A DNA stretch of 50,478 bases from NCBI RefSeq assembly GCF_013618625.1, contig NZ_JABRWO010000021.1, positions 1-50,478 of the forward strand, read 5' to 3'. The notes under the pieces are model-generated. The model ran no database searches and was not told where the DNA came from. It worked only from the letters and a program-made list of their open reading frames with translations. Positions 9,541 to 18,678 of the stretch are shown here, piece after piece (position 1 is the first letter of the stretch; each line of letters opens with the position of its first letter). The translations under genes were made by a program, and so were the position numbers. The DNA comes from Bremerella alba (GTDB lineage Bacteria > Planctomycetota > Planctomycetia > Pirellulales > Pirellulaceae).

Positions 9541-9876
9541 GTTGTCCCTGCGGCAGGCGCTGCCAATCCCGAGAAGAAGCCAGCCGGAAAGCTACTCAAC
9601 ACGCGAGCTGCCGGATTTGGCATCGTTCGTTTGAATAAGAAATCAAGAGAAATCACCATGGAGTGTTGTCCGAGGAACGTCGACATCACGGCCGTCGGTG
9701 CCCAACAATACCCAGGCTGGCCGCGCACGATTTCCCAGTTCGACAACGACAATCCGCCCTCTTGGGGACAGCTTGGCGAAATGACGTTCGACGTCGAAAA
9801 CCCGGTCGTTCAGTTGATCGACGCCGAAAGCGCCCAGGTCGATGGCGACCCGCGTCAAGTGACGCTGGGTCAGTAG
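9541..9876 (+). pseudogene. 3' remnant of a metallophosphatase/PhoD-like gene
   Basis: The plus strand is open from a stop at 9520 to a stop at 9874-9876 without a convincing start. It reads GKLLNTRAAGFGIVRLNKKS, REITMECCPRNVDITA and QQYPGWPRTISQFDNDNPPS. From memory this matches the C-terminal region of planctomycete Tat-exported alkaline phosphatase D-like enzymes (CWPRNVDV, then QYPGWPVTI). The catalytic two-thirds is missing, so this is a leftover end. The stretch 9371-9595 is also open on the minus strand with protein-like composition (DDFPCGWLDVEFTRDVTAKG), but it has no start and I do not recognise it. The family assignment is tentative. Confidence 0.5.
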
Positions 9877-9915
9877 CTCATCGAAAGCTTGGCACGTTGG
9901 CAAAGTTTCCCGAGT

Positions 9916-11412
9916 TTAAGCAATGATGTCGCGAATCACGTGGCCATGGACATCGGTTAACCGGCGGTCGATGCCGTTGTGACGTACCGTCAGGCGAGTG
10001 TGATCGATCCCCAGCAGGTGCAAGATCGTAGCGTGGATGTCATACCCTTGGGTCGCTCGATCCCGTAAGAGAGGCTTGTATCCCCATTGATCGGAAGGCC
10101 CATAGGTAGTCCCGCCACGGATGCCGCCACCGGCGAGCCAGTTGGTGAAGACGTAGGGGTTGTGATCGCGGCCGGTTCCGCCCTGCGAGGAAGGCATCCG
10201 TCCGAATTCCGTTGTCCAAAGAATGATGGTATCGTCGAGCATGCCTCGCTGTTTCAAATCTTGAATCAGCGCAGCCGAGCCGCGGGCCATCCCTTGAGCA
10301 AGCGGACCATGATCACGTTCGATGTTTTCGTGAGAATCCCAGTTTCGACGAGGGAAGCCATTGTCATTTCCTGACCAAATTTGCACGAACCGGACTCCTC
10401 TCTCCAGCAATCGTCGGGCGACCAGGCACTTCTTGCCGAATTCGACAGTCTCTTCTTGGGGATTGATCTTTGAGGGAAATTCAGCTGGCACCGAATCGAG
10501 GCCATACATTTTCAGGATGTGGTTGGGCTCGTCTGTCGTGTCGAATGCTTCGGGAGCCGCTAACTGCATCTTGGCGGCCAACTCGTAGCTCTGAATACGA
10601 GCATCCAATTGGGGGCCACCATCACGCTGCTGAGCGTGCTGCTGATTCAACTGGCGTAGGATTTGATGCCCCATTTGATCTCCCTTTTCGGTGACATAGT
10701 CACCATGCTGGGAGGGAAAGAGGTCCGTGATCGGAACGTCGCGAGAAGGATAGACGACGGTCCCTTGATGCCGGGATGACAGGAACATCGAATCCCAGTT
10801 TTTGGTACCGTTGGAAGCGAGGCCACGTCGGTCGGGCAGCACTACAAACGTCGGCAGGTTGTCATTAACGCTTCCCAGCCCATAGCTGACCCAAGATCCC
10901 ATTGCCGGAAATCCTGGTCGGTCGAAACCGGTCGTTTGTAGCAAGGTCGCCTGACTATGCACGCCAGACTTGCCGACCACGTTGTGAATGAAAGCCATGT
11001 CATCAACAACCGGTGCAAGATCCGAGACAACTTCGCTTAGCATCTTGCCGCATTGACCATACGGCTGAAACTTCCAGACCGGCTTGAGCCACGGGCCTAA
11101 ACCATTCTGGAATGCTTCGACGGGCTCGCCGAAATCGGAAGGCTGTCCGTGACGCTTTACCAGCTCAGGTTTGTGATCGAACAAATCGACATGACTAGCC
11201 GCGCCGGCCATGAATAGCTGAACAACACGTTTCGCTTTCGGAGGATGGTGGATAATGTGGCTATTGGGCTGGCTGCCCAGCAGTTGCTCCTGCTGGAGTA
11301 GACTCGCCAGCGCGATGCCCCCCAGACCTCCACCACTTTGCCATAGAAACTGGCGACGGGTCGGAAGCTCTTGGGGAATCGATCCATGAGGAAACGCAGA
11401 AGTTGCAGACAC
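9916..11412 (-). CDS. DUF1501 family protein
   Basis: 498 residues, the standard length for the family. A Tat-like signal is visible: LPTRRQFLWQSGGGLGGIAL. Family signatures are RVVQLFMAGAASHVDLFDHK near residue 60, VVGKSGVHSQATLLQTTGFD near 150 and ILWTTEFGRMPSSQGGTGRD near 410. The last precedes an HNPYVFTNWLAGGG segment like the metal-binding end of sulfatase-fold enzymes. It lies 21 bases downstream of the DUF1549/DUF1553 cytochrome gene on the same strand, the usual pairing in planctomycetes. It is likely exported and partners the cytochrome; its function is unproven. Confidence 0.92.
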   Translation of the reverse strand: MSATSAFPHGSIPQELPTRRQFLWQSGGGLGGIALASLLQQEQLLGSQPNSHIIHHPPKAKRVVQLFMAGAASHVDLFDHKPELVKRHGQPSDFGEPVEAFQNGLGPWLKPVWKFQPYGQCGKMLSEVVSDLAPVVDDMAFIHNVVGKSGVHSQATLLQTTGFDRPGFPAMGSWVSYGLGSVNDNLPTFVVLPDRRGLASNGTKNWDSMFLSSRHQGTVVYPSRDVPITDLFPSQHGDYVTEKGDQMGHQILRQLNQQHAQQRDGGPQLDARIQSYELAAKMQLAAPEAFDTTDEPNHILKMYGLDSVPAEFPSKINPQEETVEFGKKCLVARRLLERGVRFVQIWSGNDNGFPRRNWDSHENIERDHGPLAQGMARGSAALIQDLKQRGMLDDTIILWTTEFGRMPSSQGGTGRDHNPYVFTNWLAGGGIRGGTTYGPSDQWGYKPLLRDRATQGYDIHATILHLLGIDHTRLTVRHNGIDRRLTDVHGHVIRDIIA

Positions 11413-11433
11413 GTGTTCGACCTTTTCGAAGCG

Positions 11434-14424
11434 TTAATCGACGAGCACAAATTCGTTTAGATTGAGAATAAGACGACAGGTATTCGCCAAGCCATGTTGC
11501 TGGGCGTAGGTGGTTAACGCGTCCATTTCTTCGGAACGGGGCGATCTACCTAATGCCAATTCCATCGCCCGCGCGACCTGCTGGTCGAGGGAATCACGTT
11601 CCTCTTCAACCCGCTCGGCAAAGTGCTGTGCCATGACAATGGTCAGTTTGTTGTTCATCATCGAGAGCGCTTGCAGCGGAGTGATTGAATTGTTTCGCTG
11701 CGCGACTTGCATTGATGGATCGGCACAGTTGAAAACGGTCATGAACGGGTCGGTTTGAGACCGAACCAGGAACCGGTAGATGCTGCGACGATGTGATTTA
11801 GGATCGTCGGGGTCGTGTAAGTGATATTGGTAGTGAGGCGAGTGTTGCGGTTTCTCGATGACGAAATTCTGGAAGCTTGGCCCCCACATTTTAAGATCGA
11901 GCTTGCCTGCTACCGAGAGAACCGTGTCGCGAAGCTCTTCCGAATCGAGGTGACGGCGCTGAGCCCGCCAGAAGTAGCGATTGTTTTTGTCAACTTGATC
12001 GTATCGTGTGATGTCGTGGGATGACTGACGATAGGTGGCACTCAGCACGATCAGGCGGTGCATCTGCTTGAGCGACTGTCCGCCGTCGCGAAACTCCATC
12101 GCCAACCATTCCAGCAGTTCGGGATGCGTGGGCAGTTGTCCCATTCGTCCAAAGTCGTTGGGGGTGGCGACGATTGCCTGGCCCATGTGATACTGCCAAA
12201 TGCGATTGACAATCGAGCGCCAGGTAAGTGGATTTCGAGAGTCGGTTAGCCAACGAGCCAATGCGGCGCGGCGCTGTCCCTCGGAGGAATCATCCTCCAG
12301 GTTGAGTTCTGCGGAAAGCCCTTCGATACAGTCCAGCGATTTGGGAGATACGACCGGCCCTGGAGTACTTACGTTGCCACGATAGAGCAATCGAATCTCA
12401 CGCGGCTCGCCACCACTGGGCCCGGTGCCTCGGAAAGCGCCGCTACCATGATGTATCGAACCGGCGTAAATGTGATCCCTGGCGGGCAGACTTTCCAATT
12501 GTTGGTCGACTCTCGCGAGTTGGTCGGTAACCGCATCGTACCGTTGTTGCATCTCTGCCGGGACGGACTTCTCGAGAATCACTTTTCTTTGATCGTGCAG
12601 GGCTTGGACGACCGAATCGCTGGCCGGGGCGTTCGGATGGATATCATCCACCAAGTTTTTCAGGGCCCAGCGTACTGGCAACTCAATCGTTGTCGAGGCG
12701 GTAACCGGCTTGCCCAGCGCGACGTTGTTGCCGGCTTGATCAAAGACGCGTAACTCGGCAAGTGCGAAGATATAGTCATTCAGCCGGCTCGCCAGCCGCA
12801 TCGCCGTAAAACGAACGTACCGGGCGCTGGTTTTGGAAGTTTTGAACGATTGGGGACGGAGCAATGGGTTGGGAACATTTGCTGCCGTGTGATCAAGCAG
12901 CATCGTTACGTCGCGATCGAACTGCGGGTTGTCGGAAACCTCGATCTTGAACCGTGGAGGGAAACCAAACCCAGCACCGATCCGGTTGTAATCATCGAAG
13001 CAGGCAATGTATTCCAGTTCCGAAATCGCGATCGATTTCTCCAGGTCAATTTGTACCCACTGAGACTGGTCGGGGGACGAAGCGATTTCGCTATGGTACC
13101 CATACTGAGGCGGGTGGCCATCCGATGGCTTTTCATGAGCCGCGATTTTCTGATCGAGGCGAGCCAGCTCACTGCCTCCCAGTTTCTGAATCGTCGACTT
13201 GATCTCGGCTTGCTGCTTGGCAAACGTCTCTTTCTGAGACGTTAATTCTTCCCATTTTCGATTCAGGTCAGGGTCTCGGAAGTAGGCTTTGTCGGTTCGG
13301 TCGATTGCCGCGAATACCGATTGAAGCGAGTAATAGTCTTCTTGGGAAATCGGGTCGAATTTATGATCGTGGCACTGGGCGCAGCCGACGGTCACACTGT
13401 TAAACGTCATCATGGTATTCTGCACCATATCGTCCCGATCGAGGTGGCGTGCGATCTTGCCGTCGGTCTTCGATTCAGGTACTTCGACATGGCCGATGAA
13501 GTCCCATGGTCCCGCTGCCAGAAAACCCAACCCCTCAATTCCGTCGGCAGTCCCGGGAAACAGGACATCGCCTGCAATTTGTTCCTGGATAAAGCGGGAA
13601 TAGGGCTTGTCTTCGTTCAACGACCGTATGACATAGTCGCGATAAGGCCAAGCATTCGGCCGTGGCTTGTCTTTGTCATAGCCATGGGTTTCGCCGAAAT
13701 GGACAAGGTCTAGCCAATGCCGCGCCCAGCGTTCACCGTAGTGCGGTGAGGCGAGCAACGAGTCGACCAAACGCTGGTAGGCATCCGGATCGGGATCGGA
13801 TACAAACGAATCAATTTCCTCGGGCGTCGGAGGCAGGCCGATCAAGTCGAAGTAAATTCGACGAATAAGCGTTCGACGGTCCGCTTCCGGTGAAGGAGAT
13901 AAGCCCAGTTGGGCATGCTTTCGAGCAACGAAGTTGTCGATCGGTGTACGCACCCAAGCAGCTTGGGATGGATCCAACTTCGGCAATGGCACCGCAACAA
14001 GGGGGCTAAGCGACCACCATCGCGGTGGCGTAAGCGTTTGCTTTTTCGGCCAGGGAGCTCCTGCTTGAATCCAATCACGTACTGCCTGGACTTCTGCCGG
14101 AGAAAGAGGGTCTCCCGACTTGGGCATGGCGGCGCCGTGTTGATCAGGGGTAATCAGCTCCAGAAGATAGCTGGAGTCCGGCTCGTGTTGAATGATGACA
14201 GGGCCGCTTTCACCGCCCTCCAATGCCTGTTGAGCATGTTGAAGGGAAAGTCCGCCCTTGAGGTTATCATCGCTGTGACAAGAGACACACTTGTTTTCAA
14301 AGATCGCCGCGACTTCGCGCGGCATTGGTGGGGTTTCGGCGAGTGCTTCCAACGAACTGACAAGACAGAACAAACAAAGGCTCATCGGAAAATAGGTCAG
14401 ACGTAGCATCAAACTGGCATCCAT
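11434..14424 (-). CDS. PSCyt1-DUF1549-F5/8C-DUF1553 cytochrome protein
   Basis: 996 residues. A signal peptide ends near ALAE (residue 30); the ATG five codons in (14409) is an equally plausible start. PSCyt1 carries a haem motif CVSCH at residues 46-50. DUF1549 follows (RRIYFDLIGLPPTPEEIDSF, then HYGERWARHWLDLVHFGETH) with a further CxxCH (VGCAQCHDHKFDPIS). A central insert (QIDLEKSIAISELEYI; SARYVRFTAMRLASRLNDYI) looks like a discoidin/F5-8C carbohydrate-binding domain. DUF1553 closes the protein (ARWLTDSRNPLTWRSIVNRI; SATYRQSS). It leads the two-gene operon with DUF1501 and is divergent from the sigma/FecR module at 14868. The built-in binding domain suggests a surface polymer target (inference). 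Confidence 0.92.
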   Translation of the reverse strand: MDASLMLRLTYFPMSLCLFCLVSSLEALAETPPMPREVAAIFENKCVSCHSDDNLKGGLSLQHAQQALEGGESGPVIIQHEPDSSYLLELITPDQHGAAMPKSGDPLSPAEVQAVRDWIQAGAPWPKKQTLTPPRWWSLSPLVAVPLPKLDPSQAAWVRTPIDNFVARKHAQLGLSPSPEADRRTLIRRIYFDLIGLPPTPEEIDSFVSDPDPDAYQRLVDSLLASPHYGERWARHWLDLVHFGETHGYDKDKPRPNAWPYRDYVIRSLNEDKPYSRFIQEQIAGDVLFPGTADGIEGLGFLAAGPWDFIGHVEVPESKTDGKIARHLDRDDMVQNTMMTFNSVTVGCAQCHDHKFDPISQEDYYSLQSVFAAIDRTDKAYFRDPDLNRKWEELTSQKETFAKQQAEIKSTIQKLGGSELARLDQKIAAHEKPSDGHPPQYGYHSEIASSPDQSQWVQIDLEKSIAISELEYIACFDDYNRIGAGFGFPPRFKIEVSDNPQFDRDVTMLLDHTAANVPNPLLRPQSFKTSKTSARYVRFTAMRLASRLNDYIFALAELRVFDQAGNNVALGKPVTASTTIELPVRWALKNLVDDIHPNAPASDSVVQALHDQRKVILEKSVPAEMQQRYDAVTDQLARVDQQLESLPARDHIYAGSIHHGSGAFRGTGPSGGEPREIRLLYRGNVSTPGPVVSPKSLDCIEGLSAELNLEDDSSEGQRRAALARWLTDSRNPLTWRSIVNRIWQYHMGQAIVATPNDFGRMGQLPTHPELLEWLAMEFRDGGQSLKQMHRLIVLSATYRQSSHDITRYDQVDKNNRYFWRAQRRHLDSEELRDTVLSVAGKLDLKMWGPSFQNFVIEKPQHSPHYQYHLHDPDDPKSHRRSIYRFLVRSQTDPFMTVFNCADPSMQVAQRNNSITPLQALSMMNNKLTIVMAQHFAERVEEERDSLDQQVARAMELALGRSPRSEEMDALTTYAQQHGLANTCRLILNLNEFVLVD

Positions 14425-14867
14425 GAGGGGCAGTGGCAGGTGAATTTGTCTTGAGCCTTCGAATGAGGACTAACGAAAAGCCCCTCGCCTCAATGTTCGT
14501 TGATGGAATTTCGTGACAAGATTGGTCGTGGGGCTCTGTAAGTAATTACGCATGCCTGCGGAGATTGATACCGAAAAAAATATATCTTGCCGAGAATCGC
14601 ACTCGGTTTCGCCCCGCAATTACCTTGGCACAGGGCGATTTTTTGCCGGCACAGTGTGCGTTTGGGAAACCAATGGAAAAGGCTCATTTTCCAAAAGGTC
14701 GTTGGAAAGCAGGGGCGATCAAATCCGCAAGACAGAAAAAAGTTCACGAAAAAGGTATCAATCGGGATTCCGAGGCGCAATTAACTAATATCTGCATGTT
14801 TTCCAAGACTGGAAACGCATGCTCAATCCAATGTCCTCGTCGTATTGGTTCGTCTGTCGGTCAAATT
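14425..14867. other. Divergent intergenic region between the DUF1549/1553 operon and sigma factor 2
   Basis: About 440 bases lie between two divergent transcripts. The sigma-factor frame stays open upstream to 14565, but that stretch (for example ENRTRFRPAITLAQGD) has no sigma-like sequence and no clear ribosome binding site, so I treat it as untranslated. It should hold the promoters of both operons; I could not pick out a convincing -35/-10 pair. A loose AGCCCC...GGGGCT inverted repeat near 14480-14535 is too distant to interpret. Confidence 0.5.
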
Positions 14868-15437
14868 ATGTGTACCACTTCTGATATGCATCAGCGCAAC
14901 GAATGCTCGCCTGACGAAAGCGAACGGTACGAACAGTTTCTGGGGTACTTTCTGCGAGATCAGTATCGTGTCTTTGCCTATATTTTGGCACTGGTCCCGT
15001 CTCGTAGTGACGCCGATGACATCTTCCAGGAAACGAGCCTGGTCCTTTGGAGAGAATACGCTCGGTTTGACGTCGAGCGAGAGTTTTTTCCGTGGGCGAT
15101 AGGGATCGCCAAAAACCAAGTCTTGAAGCATTGGCGTCAACGCAAGAGCGATCGCCATATCTATAACGACGCTCTCATGGAGCGACTTAGTGACGAAGCG
15201 ATTGAGGTAGTCCTGGCAAGAGAACCTCGCATGGCCGCCCTGCGTGATTGTTTGCAAGGATTAACGGCGCGTCAGCATGACCTGGTCGAGCAATTCTACG
15301 GTAAACGTTTTGAGGCGGCTCTGATTGCCCAGCACTGGAATCGTTCGGTGTTTACGGTTTACAAAGCGCTCAAAGTGCTTCGAAAAACCTTGCTTCAGTG
15401 TATTGATAGAAAACTGGCCGAAGGACAAGTTCCGTAA
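14868..15437 (+). CDS. ECF-type sigma-70 family RNA polymerase sigma factor (second module)
   Basis: 189 residues from the ATG at 14868; an ATG six codons later (14886) is also possible, and neither has a strong Shine-Dalgarno. Region 2 reads QYRVFAYILALVPSRSDADD then PWAIGIAKNQVLKHWRQR. Region 4 reads LTARQHDLVEQFYG, ending FTVYKALKVLRKTLLQCI. It ends two bases before the FecR-LamG gene, so the pair is co-transcribed and probably translationally coupled, just as at 564/1130. The two sigma factors share size and layout but differ in sequence, which suggests separate regulons sensed by different periplasmic domains. Confidence 0.9.
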   Translation: MCTTSDMHQRNECSPDESERYEQFLGYFLRDQYRVFAYILALVPSRSDADDIFQETSLVLWREYARFDVEREFFPWAIGIAKNQVLKHWRQRKSDRHIYNDALMERLSDEAIEVVLAREPRMAALRDCLQGLTARQHDLVEQFYGKRFEAALIAQHWNRSVFTVYKALKVLRKTLLQCIDRKLAEGQVP

Positions 15438-15439
15438 CA

Positions 15440-17098
15440 ATGGAATCGGAAGATCAACAATTCGATCGTGAGACGCTGTACGAACTAGCGGCCGATGTGC
15501 TTGATGGTGTGGCGACGCCGCACCAGAGGGCACAACTGGAAGCGTGGCTGGATAAAGACCCCCAGGCACGCCAGGCATATTTGAAATACATGCTGTTGCA
15601 TGCCGAATTGAGCCTGACTTCCGAGCAAATGCTAGTCGAGTCGGAAGTACCGAAGGAGATGCTTTCCCAACCATCGGCCGCACGTGATAGGTCGATCTCC
15701 AGAAAGCGACCTTTTTCGTATCAAGCGGTCAGTGCCCTATTGGCGTTGTCTGCATCGATCGTCCTTGCCGTGCTGGTCTATGGCGTCACTAGCCAGCTCG
15801 CGTTGGATCAGGTGCTACCTCTCGCGACTCAGTCCTACTACGATCATCGTGAACAAACACGTGCCGTGATTGCCACGTCGAAGGACCCTAACCTCGGTTT
15901 ACCGGGACAGCTCTCCGAACAAATTCGCCCCCTGATGACTTCCACGATATGGCAAACGGATGGCGAATCGGAGGTTGCGTTTAAAGGAGGAGCCGATGTC
16001 CGGCTGCATGGCCCCACGGTATTTGGCTTGGAGTCACCCGATATGGGCGTGCTCTTAGCAGGCGCCATCAGTGCTCGGCAATCGAATCCCTCATCGCAAT
16101 TCACCGTACAAACGTCTCACATCCGAGTCGTTGATAAGGGGGCCGAGTTTCACGTGCACATCGACGATCAAGGTGCAACGGAAGTGCAGTCTTCGGCCGG
16201 AGAAGTCGAAATCCAAACCCAAGTTCGACTGCCCAGGTATTACTGGAACTTTGAATCTCCCACCCCATTGAGAGACCTGGTGCATGGCGAAGAAATTCAG
16301 CTGGGAAGTTCGGCAAAACATGTATCGGGTCTGATTGGAGACGGGGCGCTCGCGTTTGACAACTCCTACCATTCCTACGGTCAGGTGCTCGGCGGGACTG
16401 GCCCCCAAGTAGGCACGGGTCGCTTTGCGGTAACGCACGGTATTTCTATTGAAGTGGTCTGCACTTCGAAATGGTCTGGCGAGTGGCAGGATTACGACGA
16501 GATCTTTCGTAAGGAAGATGGTGACTGCCGTATCCTGCTTAGTTTTCAGCTCGACGACTTTGACTATTCGGTACCTGAAATTCCCACTGGCCCATGTTTA
16601 TCGTTTGGGCTCAACCTAGCCGATAAAGGTTATGACGAGTTGGACATGCCGCTCGATGGTAAGAATGGTCGTCCTACGGTCGAGGAAATGACCGATGGGC
16701 GTCCGCATCATATCGTGGCCACGTATGACTTTTTCACGGGTCGAAAGTCTATCTATATCGATGGCCGGCTGCGTTTTGAACATGTCTATCCCAAAGGAAT
16801 GTTGATTCTCAGCGGAGGTCCGGCTCCGGCACGGATCGGCAATTTACACCGATCGGGCGATGTCCAGGGAATTGAGCCCTACCATGGTGTGATCGATGAA
16901 GTTGCCTATTACGACTTCGCGCTCACGCCCGAAGAGATTGCAGCTCACTACGAGCGGGTTAGTCAAGGAAAAGATTACTTCGGTATTCCTGCCTCAGAGT
17001 TTCAAAAGGAACGCTGGGTGCCCATGGCGATCGTAGCCGAAGGAGAAAGCCGTTTGTTTCAACCCATTCGTGCTCAGGGGGTGCAAAAGGATAGCTGA
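15440..17098 (+). CDS. FecR-LamG membrane protein (putative anti-sigma/sensor)
   Basis: 552 residues preceded by GAAGGA. The cytoplasmic start (ETLYELAADVLDGVATPHQR) resembles other planctomycete FecR proteins. A membrane span lies at about 97-118 (LLALSASIVLAVLVYGVTSQ). The FecR domain is at about 177-256 (VRLHGPTVFGLESPDMGVLL; SHIRVVDKGAEFHVHID). A LamG/concanavalin-like domain fills about 258-530 (YYWNFESPTPLRDLVHGEEI; GVIDEVAYYDFALTPEEIAA). It sits two bases after a sigma factor. By analogy with FecR systems it would bind an extracytoplasmic ligand, plausibly a glycan through LamG, and control that sigma factor; this is inference. Confidence 0.88.
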   Translation: MESEDQQFDRETLYELAADVLDGVATPHQRAQLEAWLDKDPQARQAYLKYMLLHAELSLTSEQMLVESEVPKEMLSQPSAARDRSISRKRPFSYQAVSALLALSASIVLAVLVYGVTSQLALDQVLPLATQSYYDHREQTRAVIATSKDPNLGLPGQLSEQIRPLMTSTIWQTDGESEVAFKGGADVRLHGPTVFGLESPDMGVLLAGAISARQSNPSSQFTVQTSHIRVVDKGAEFHVHIDDQGATEVQSSAGEVEIQTQVRLPRYYWNFESPTPLRDLVHGEEIQLGSSAKHVSGLIGDGALAFDNSYHSYGQVLGGTGPQVGTGRFAVTHGISIEVVCTSKWSGEWQDYDEIFRKEDGDCRILLSFQLDDFDYSVPEIPTGPCLSFGLNLADKGYDELDMPLDGKNGRPTVEEMTDGRPHHIVATYDFFTGRKSIYIDGRLRFEHVYPKGMLILSGGPAPARIGNLHRSGDVQGIEPYHGVIDEVAYYDFALTPEEIAAHYERVSQGKDYFGIPASEFQKERWVPMAIVAEGESRLFQPIRAQGVQKDS

Positions 17099-17104
17099 TT
17101 TTCC

Positions 17105-17142
17105 TGGGCAATGTTGCCCACCCTGTCACGCAATATTGCCCA
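17105..17142. repeat. Palindrome plus 13-bp direct repeat in the FecR-DUF1559 gap
   Basis: Within the 124-base gap after the FecR-LamG gene, TGGGCAATGTTGCCCA (17105-17120) is nearly palindromic. Its last 13 bases (GCAATGTTGCCCA) recur as GCAATATTGCCCA at 17130-17142, 12 of 13 identical and offset by 22 bases, about two helical turns. This could be a regulator-binding site or mRNA hairpins that set expression of the DUF1559 gene against the sigma/FecR pair. No T-tract follows, so it is not an obvious terminator. Confidence 0.45.
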
Positions 17143-17222
17143 AACCAAACGCACAGTGAGTGAATTGTGCGTAATGTCTTATCAAAATTCTCATTTCTTA
17201 TCGCTTTTCGGGAGACTGACGT

Positions 17223-18119
17223 ATGTCAGGTCGATTTATGAAAAATCGCGCCGCGTTTACCCTGGTGGAATTGCTGGTCGTGATCGCGATCATCGGCGTA
17301 CTGATCGCCTTGCTTTTGCCGGCGGTTCAACAAGCACGAGAAGCCGCGCGGCGGATGCAGTGTAACAATCAGATTAAGCAGTGGAGTCTGGCATTTCACA
17401 ATCATGCCGATGTGAAAGGTCATTTCCCGATCGGGTCGCAGAATGGGACCTTCGGGCCACGGCAAACGTGGGTGATTACGTGTTGGCCATACATTGAGCA
17501 AAGTGCGTTGTACGATCGGTACGATGTCACGCAGGCTTTCCACGTATCGCCGCACATCGACCAAAGCGCAGATACGGGACTGTGTGCCCAGTTTGTCGAC
17601 CTATACTTCTGCCCGAGCGATGGCGGAAACCGCTTGTGGAAAGGAGACACCTACTGGCGTTCTCGCGCAAATTATGTCGTTAATTTCGGAAACAATGCCG
17701 AAGCGACGGCCGCACTTAAGTCGGCGCCCTTTATGCACAATGGCAAGGTAGGTTTCCGCGACATCACAGATGGGACATCCAACACGATGATGATCTCGGA
17801 AGTGATCATGGCAGCCAAAGATACGCACAACGATGAACGTGGCGATATATTCAACGACGACATTGCTGCCGCCTGGTATTCGACGCATTCCACTCCGAAT
17901 TCCGGCGTCGATTCCATCCGCGTTTGCGTCAACGAGGCACCCAACCCACCCTGCGATACGGCAGCGGCCAAAAAGAACTCGGCACGCAGTCGCCATCCCG
18001 GGGGTGTGAATGTCGGGTTCGGGGATGGATCGGTGCGATTTATCTCCGACACGATCTCGCATTCAGTCTATAAGGCACTTGGCACTACTCAGGGTTCCGA
18101 AGTGATCACGCTGGACTAA
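17223..18119 (+). CDS. DUF1559 family prepilin-like protein
   Basis: 298 residues, with a GGGAG ribosome site 5' of the ATG. After a short charged leader comes a type IV pilin-like N-methylation/cleavage site and hydrophobic helix ([20 protein letters not shown]), then the DUF1559 signature [20 protein letters not shown]. The C-terminus has FRDITDGTSNTMMISEV and the conserved closing motif VNVGFGDGSVRFISDTIS. These proteins are highly multiplied in planctomycetes and are thought to be exported through a type II secretion/pilus-like route; their exact role is unknown. It is the intact counterpart of the broken copy at 7932 and is followed by a hairpin and a lipoprotein. Confidence 0.93.
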   Translation: MSGRFMKNRAAFTLVELLVVIAIIGVLIALLLPAVQQAREAARRMQCNNQIKQWSLAFHNHADVKGHFPIGSQNGTFGPRQTWVITCWPYIEQSALYDRYDVTQAFHVSPHIDQSADTGLCAQFVDLYFCPSDGGNRLWKGDTYWRSRANYVVNFGNNAEATAALKSAPFMHNGKVGFRDITDGTSNTMMISEVIMAAKDTHNDERGDIFNDDIAAAWYSTHSTPNSGVDSIRVCVNEAPNPPCDTAAAKKNSARSRHPGGVNVGFGDGSVRFISDTISHSVYKALGTTQGSEVITLD

Positions 18120-18138
18120 CACGACGCTTGATCCATCG

Positions 18139-18171
18139 CACGAAGTACCCGTCTCTCGGGGGTACTTCGTG
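18139..18171 (+). terminator. Hairpin downstream of DUF1559, possible attenuator/terminator
   Basis: CACGAAGTACCC (18139-18150) pairs perfectly with GGGTACTTCGTG (18160-18171) across a 9-base loop. The 12-bp stem lies 20 bases after the DUF1559 stop. It lacks a U-tract, so it may act as an mRNA stabiliser or partial terminator that lowers expression of the lipoprotein gene that follows. Confidence 0.5.
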
Positions 18172-18234
18172 TCCACAATCCAATCGTTGGATGGCAGTAT
18201 TTGAGACTCAAGTCAAAGTAAAAGGAAATAGAAG

Positions 18235-18678
18235 ATGTTTCGTTGGGCAGGGCAACTCAAAAGTTACGTTCACGTTGGTTCCATGGCATTTTGTATCACC
18301 GCCGTAGCAACGATGGCGGCAGGTTGCAGGGTAAGTTCCGATACCAATGCACGACTGTCCGGCACCGTCACCCTTGACGATCAACCGATTGCCAACGGCT
18401 CGATTTCGTTTCTTCCCGTAGATGGAAATACGGCAACGGCCGGCACGCGCATCGAGAATGGTAAGTTTGAAATCATGATGCCCCCAGGATCGAAAAGGGT
18501 CGAGATTACGGGAATCGAAGTGGTCGGTCAAAAGCCTGCCTATGAAGGTGACAAAAACAGCCCCCTTGTCGATATCACAAGAGATATCGTGCCGTCGCGG
18601 TACAACACGAAATCGGAGTTGTTGGTCGACGTCGATTCGGGTGAGGCGAACCAAGATTTCCGGCTGGTCTCGAAATAG
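18235..18678 (+). CDS. Small lipoprotein, carboxypeptidase-regulatory-like
   Basis: 147 residues with AAAGGAAA before the ATG. A long signal peptide ends in a lipobox (TMAAGC, Cys near residue 29). The mature part reads ARLSGTVTLDDQPIANGSIS then FLPVDGNTATAGTRIENGKF, a single beta-sandwich like other planctomycete lipoproteins next to DUF1559 genes. It closes the second sigma-FecR-DUF1559 module and is the last gene before the island at 18.8 kb. The function is unknown. Confidence 0.82.
   Translation: MFRWAGQLKSYVHVGSMAFCITAVATMAAGCRVSSDTNARLSGTVTLDDQPIANGSISFLPVDGNTATAGTRIENGKFEIMMPPGSKRVEITGIEVVGQKPAYEGDKNSPLVDITRDIVPSRYNTKSELLVDVDSGEANQDFRLVSK

Noticed and set aside
9371-9595. Minus-strand gene in the gap before DUF1501
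   Set aside because: It is open but has no start codon or ribosome site, and it overlaps the PhoD-like remnant; kept only as an observation.
14565-14867. N-terminal extension of the second sigma factor
   Set aside because: No sigma-like residues and no ribosome site; family members start near 14868, and the first sigma factor has the same 189-residue length.
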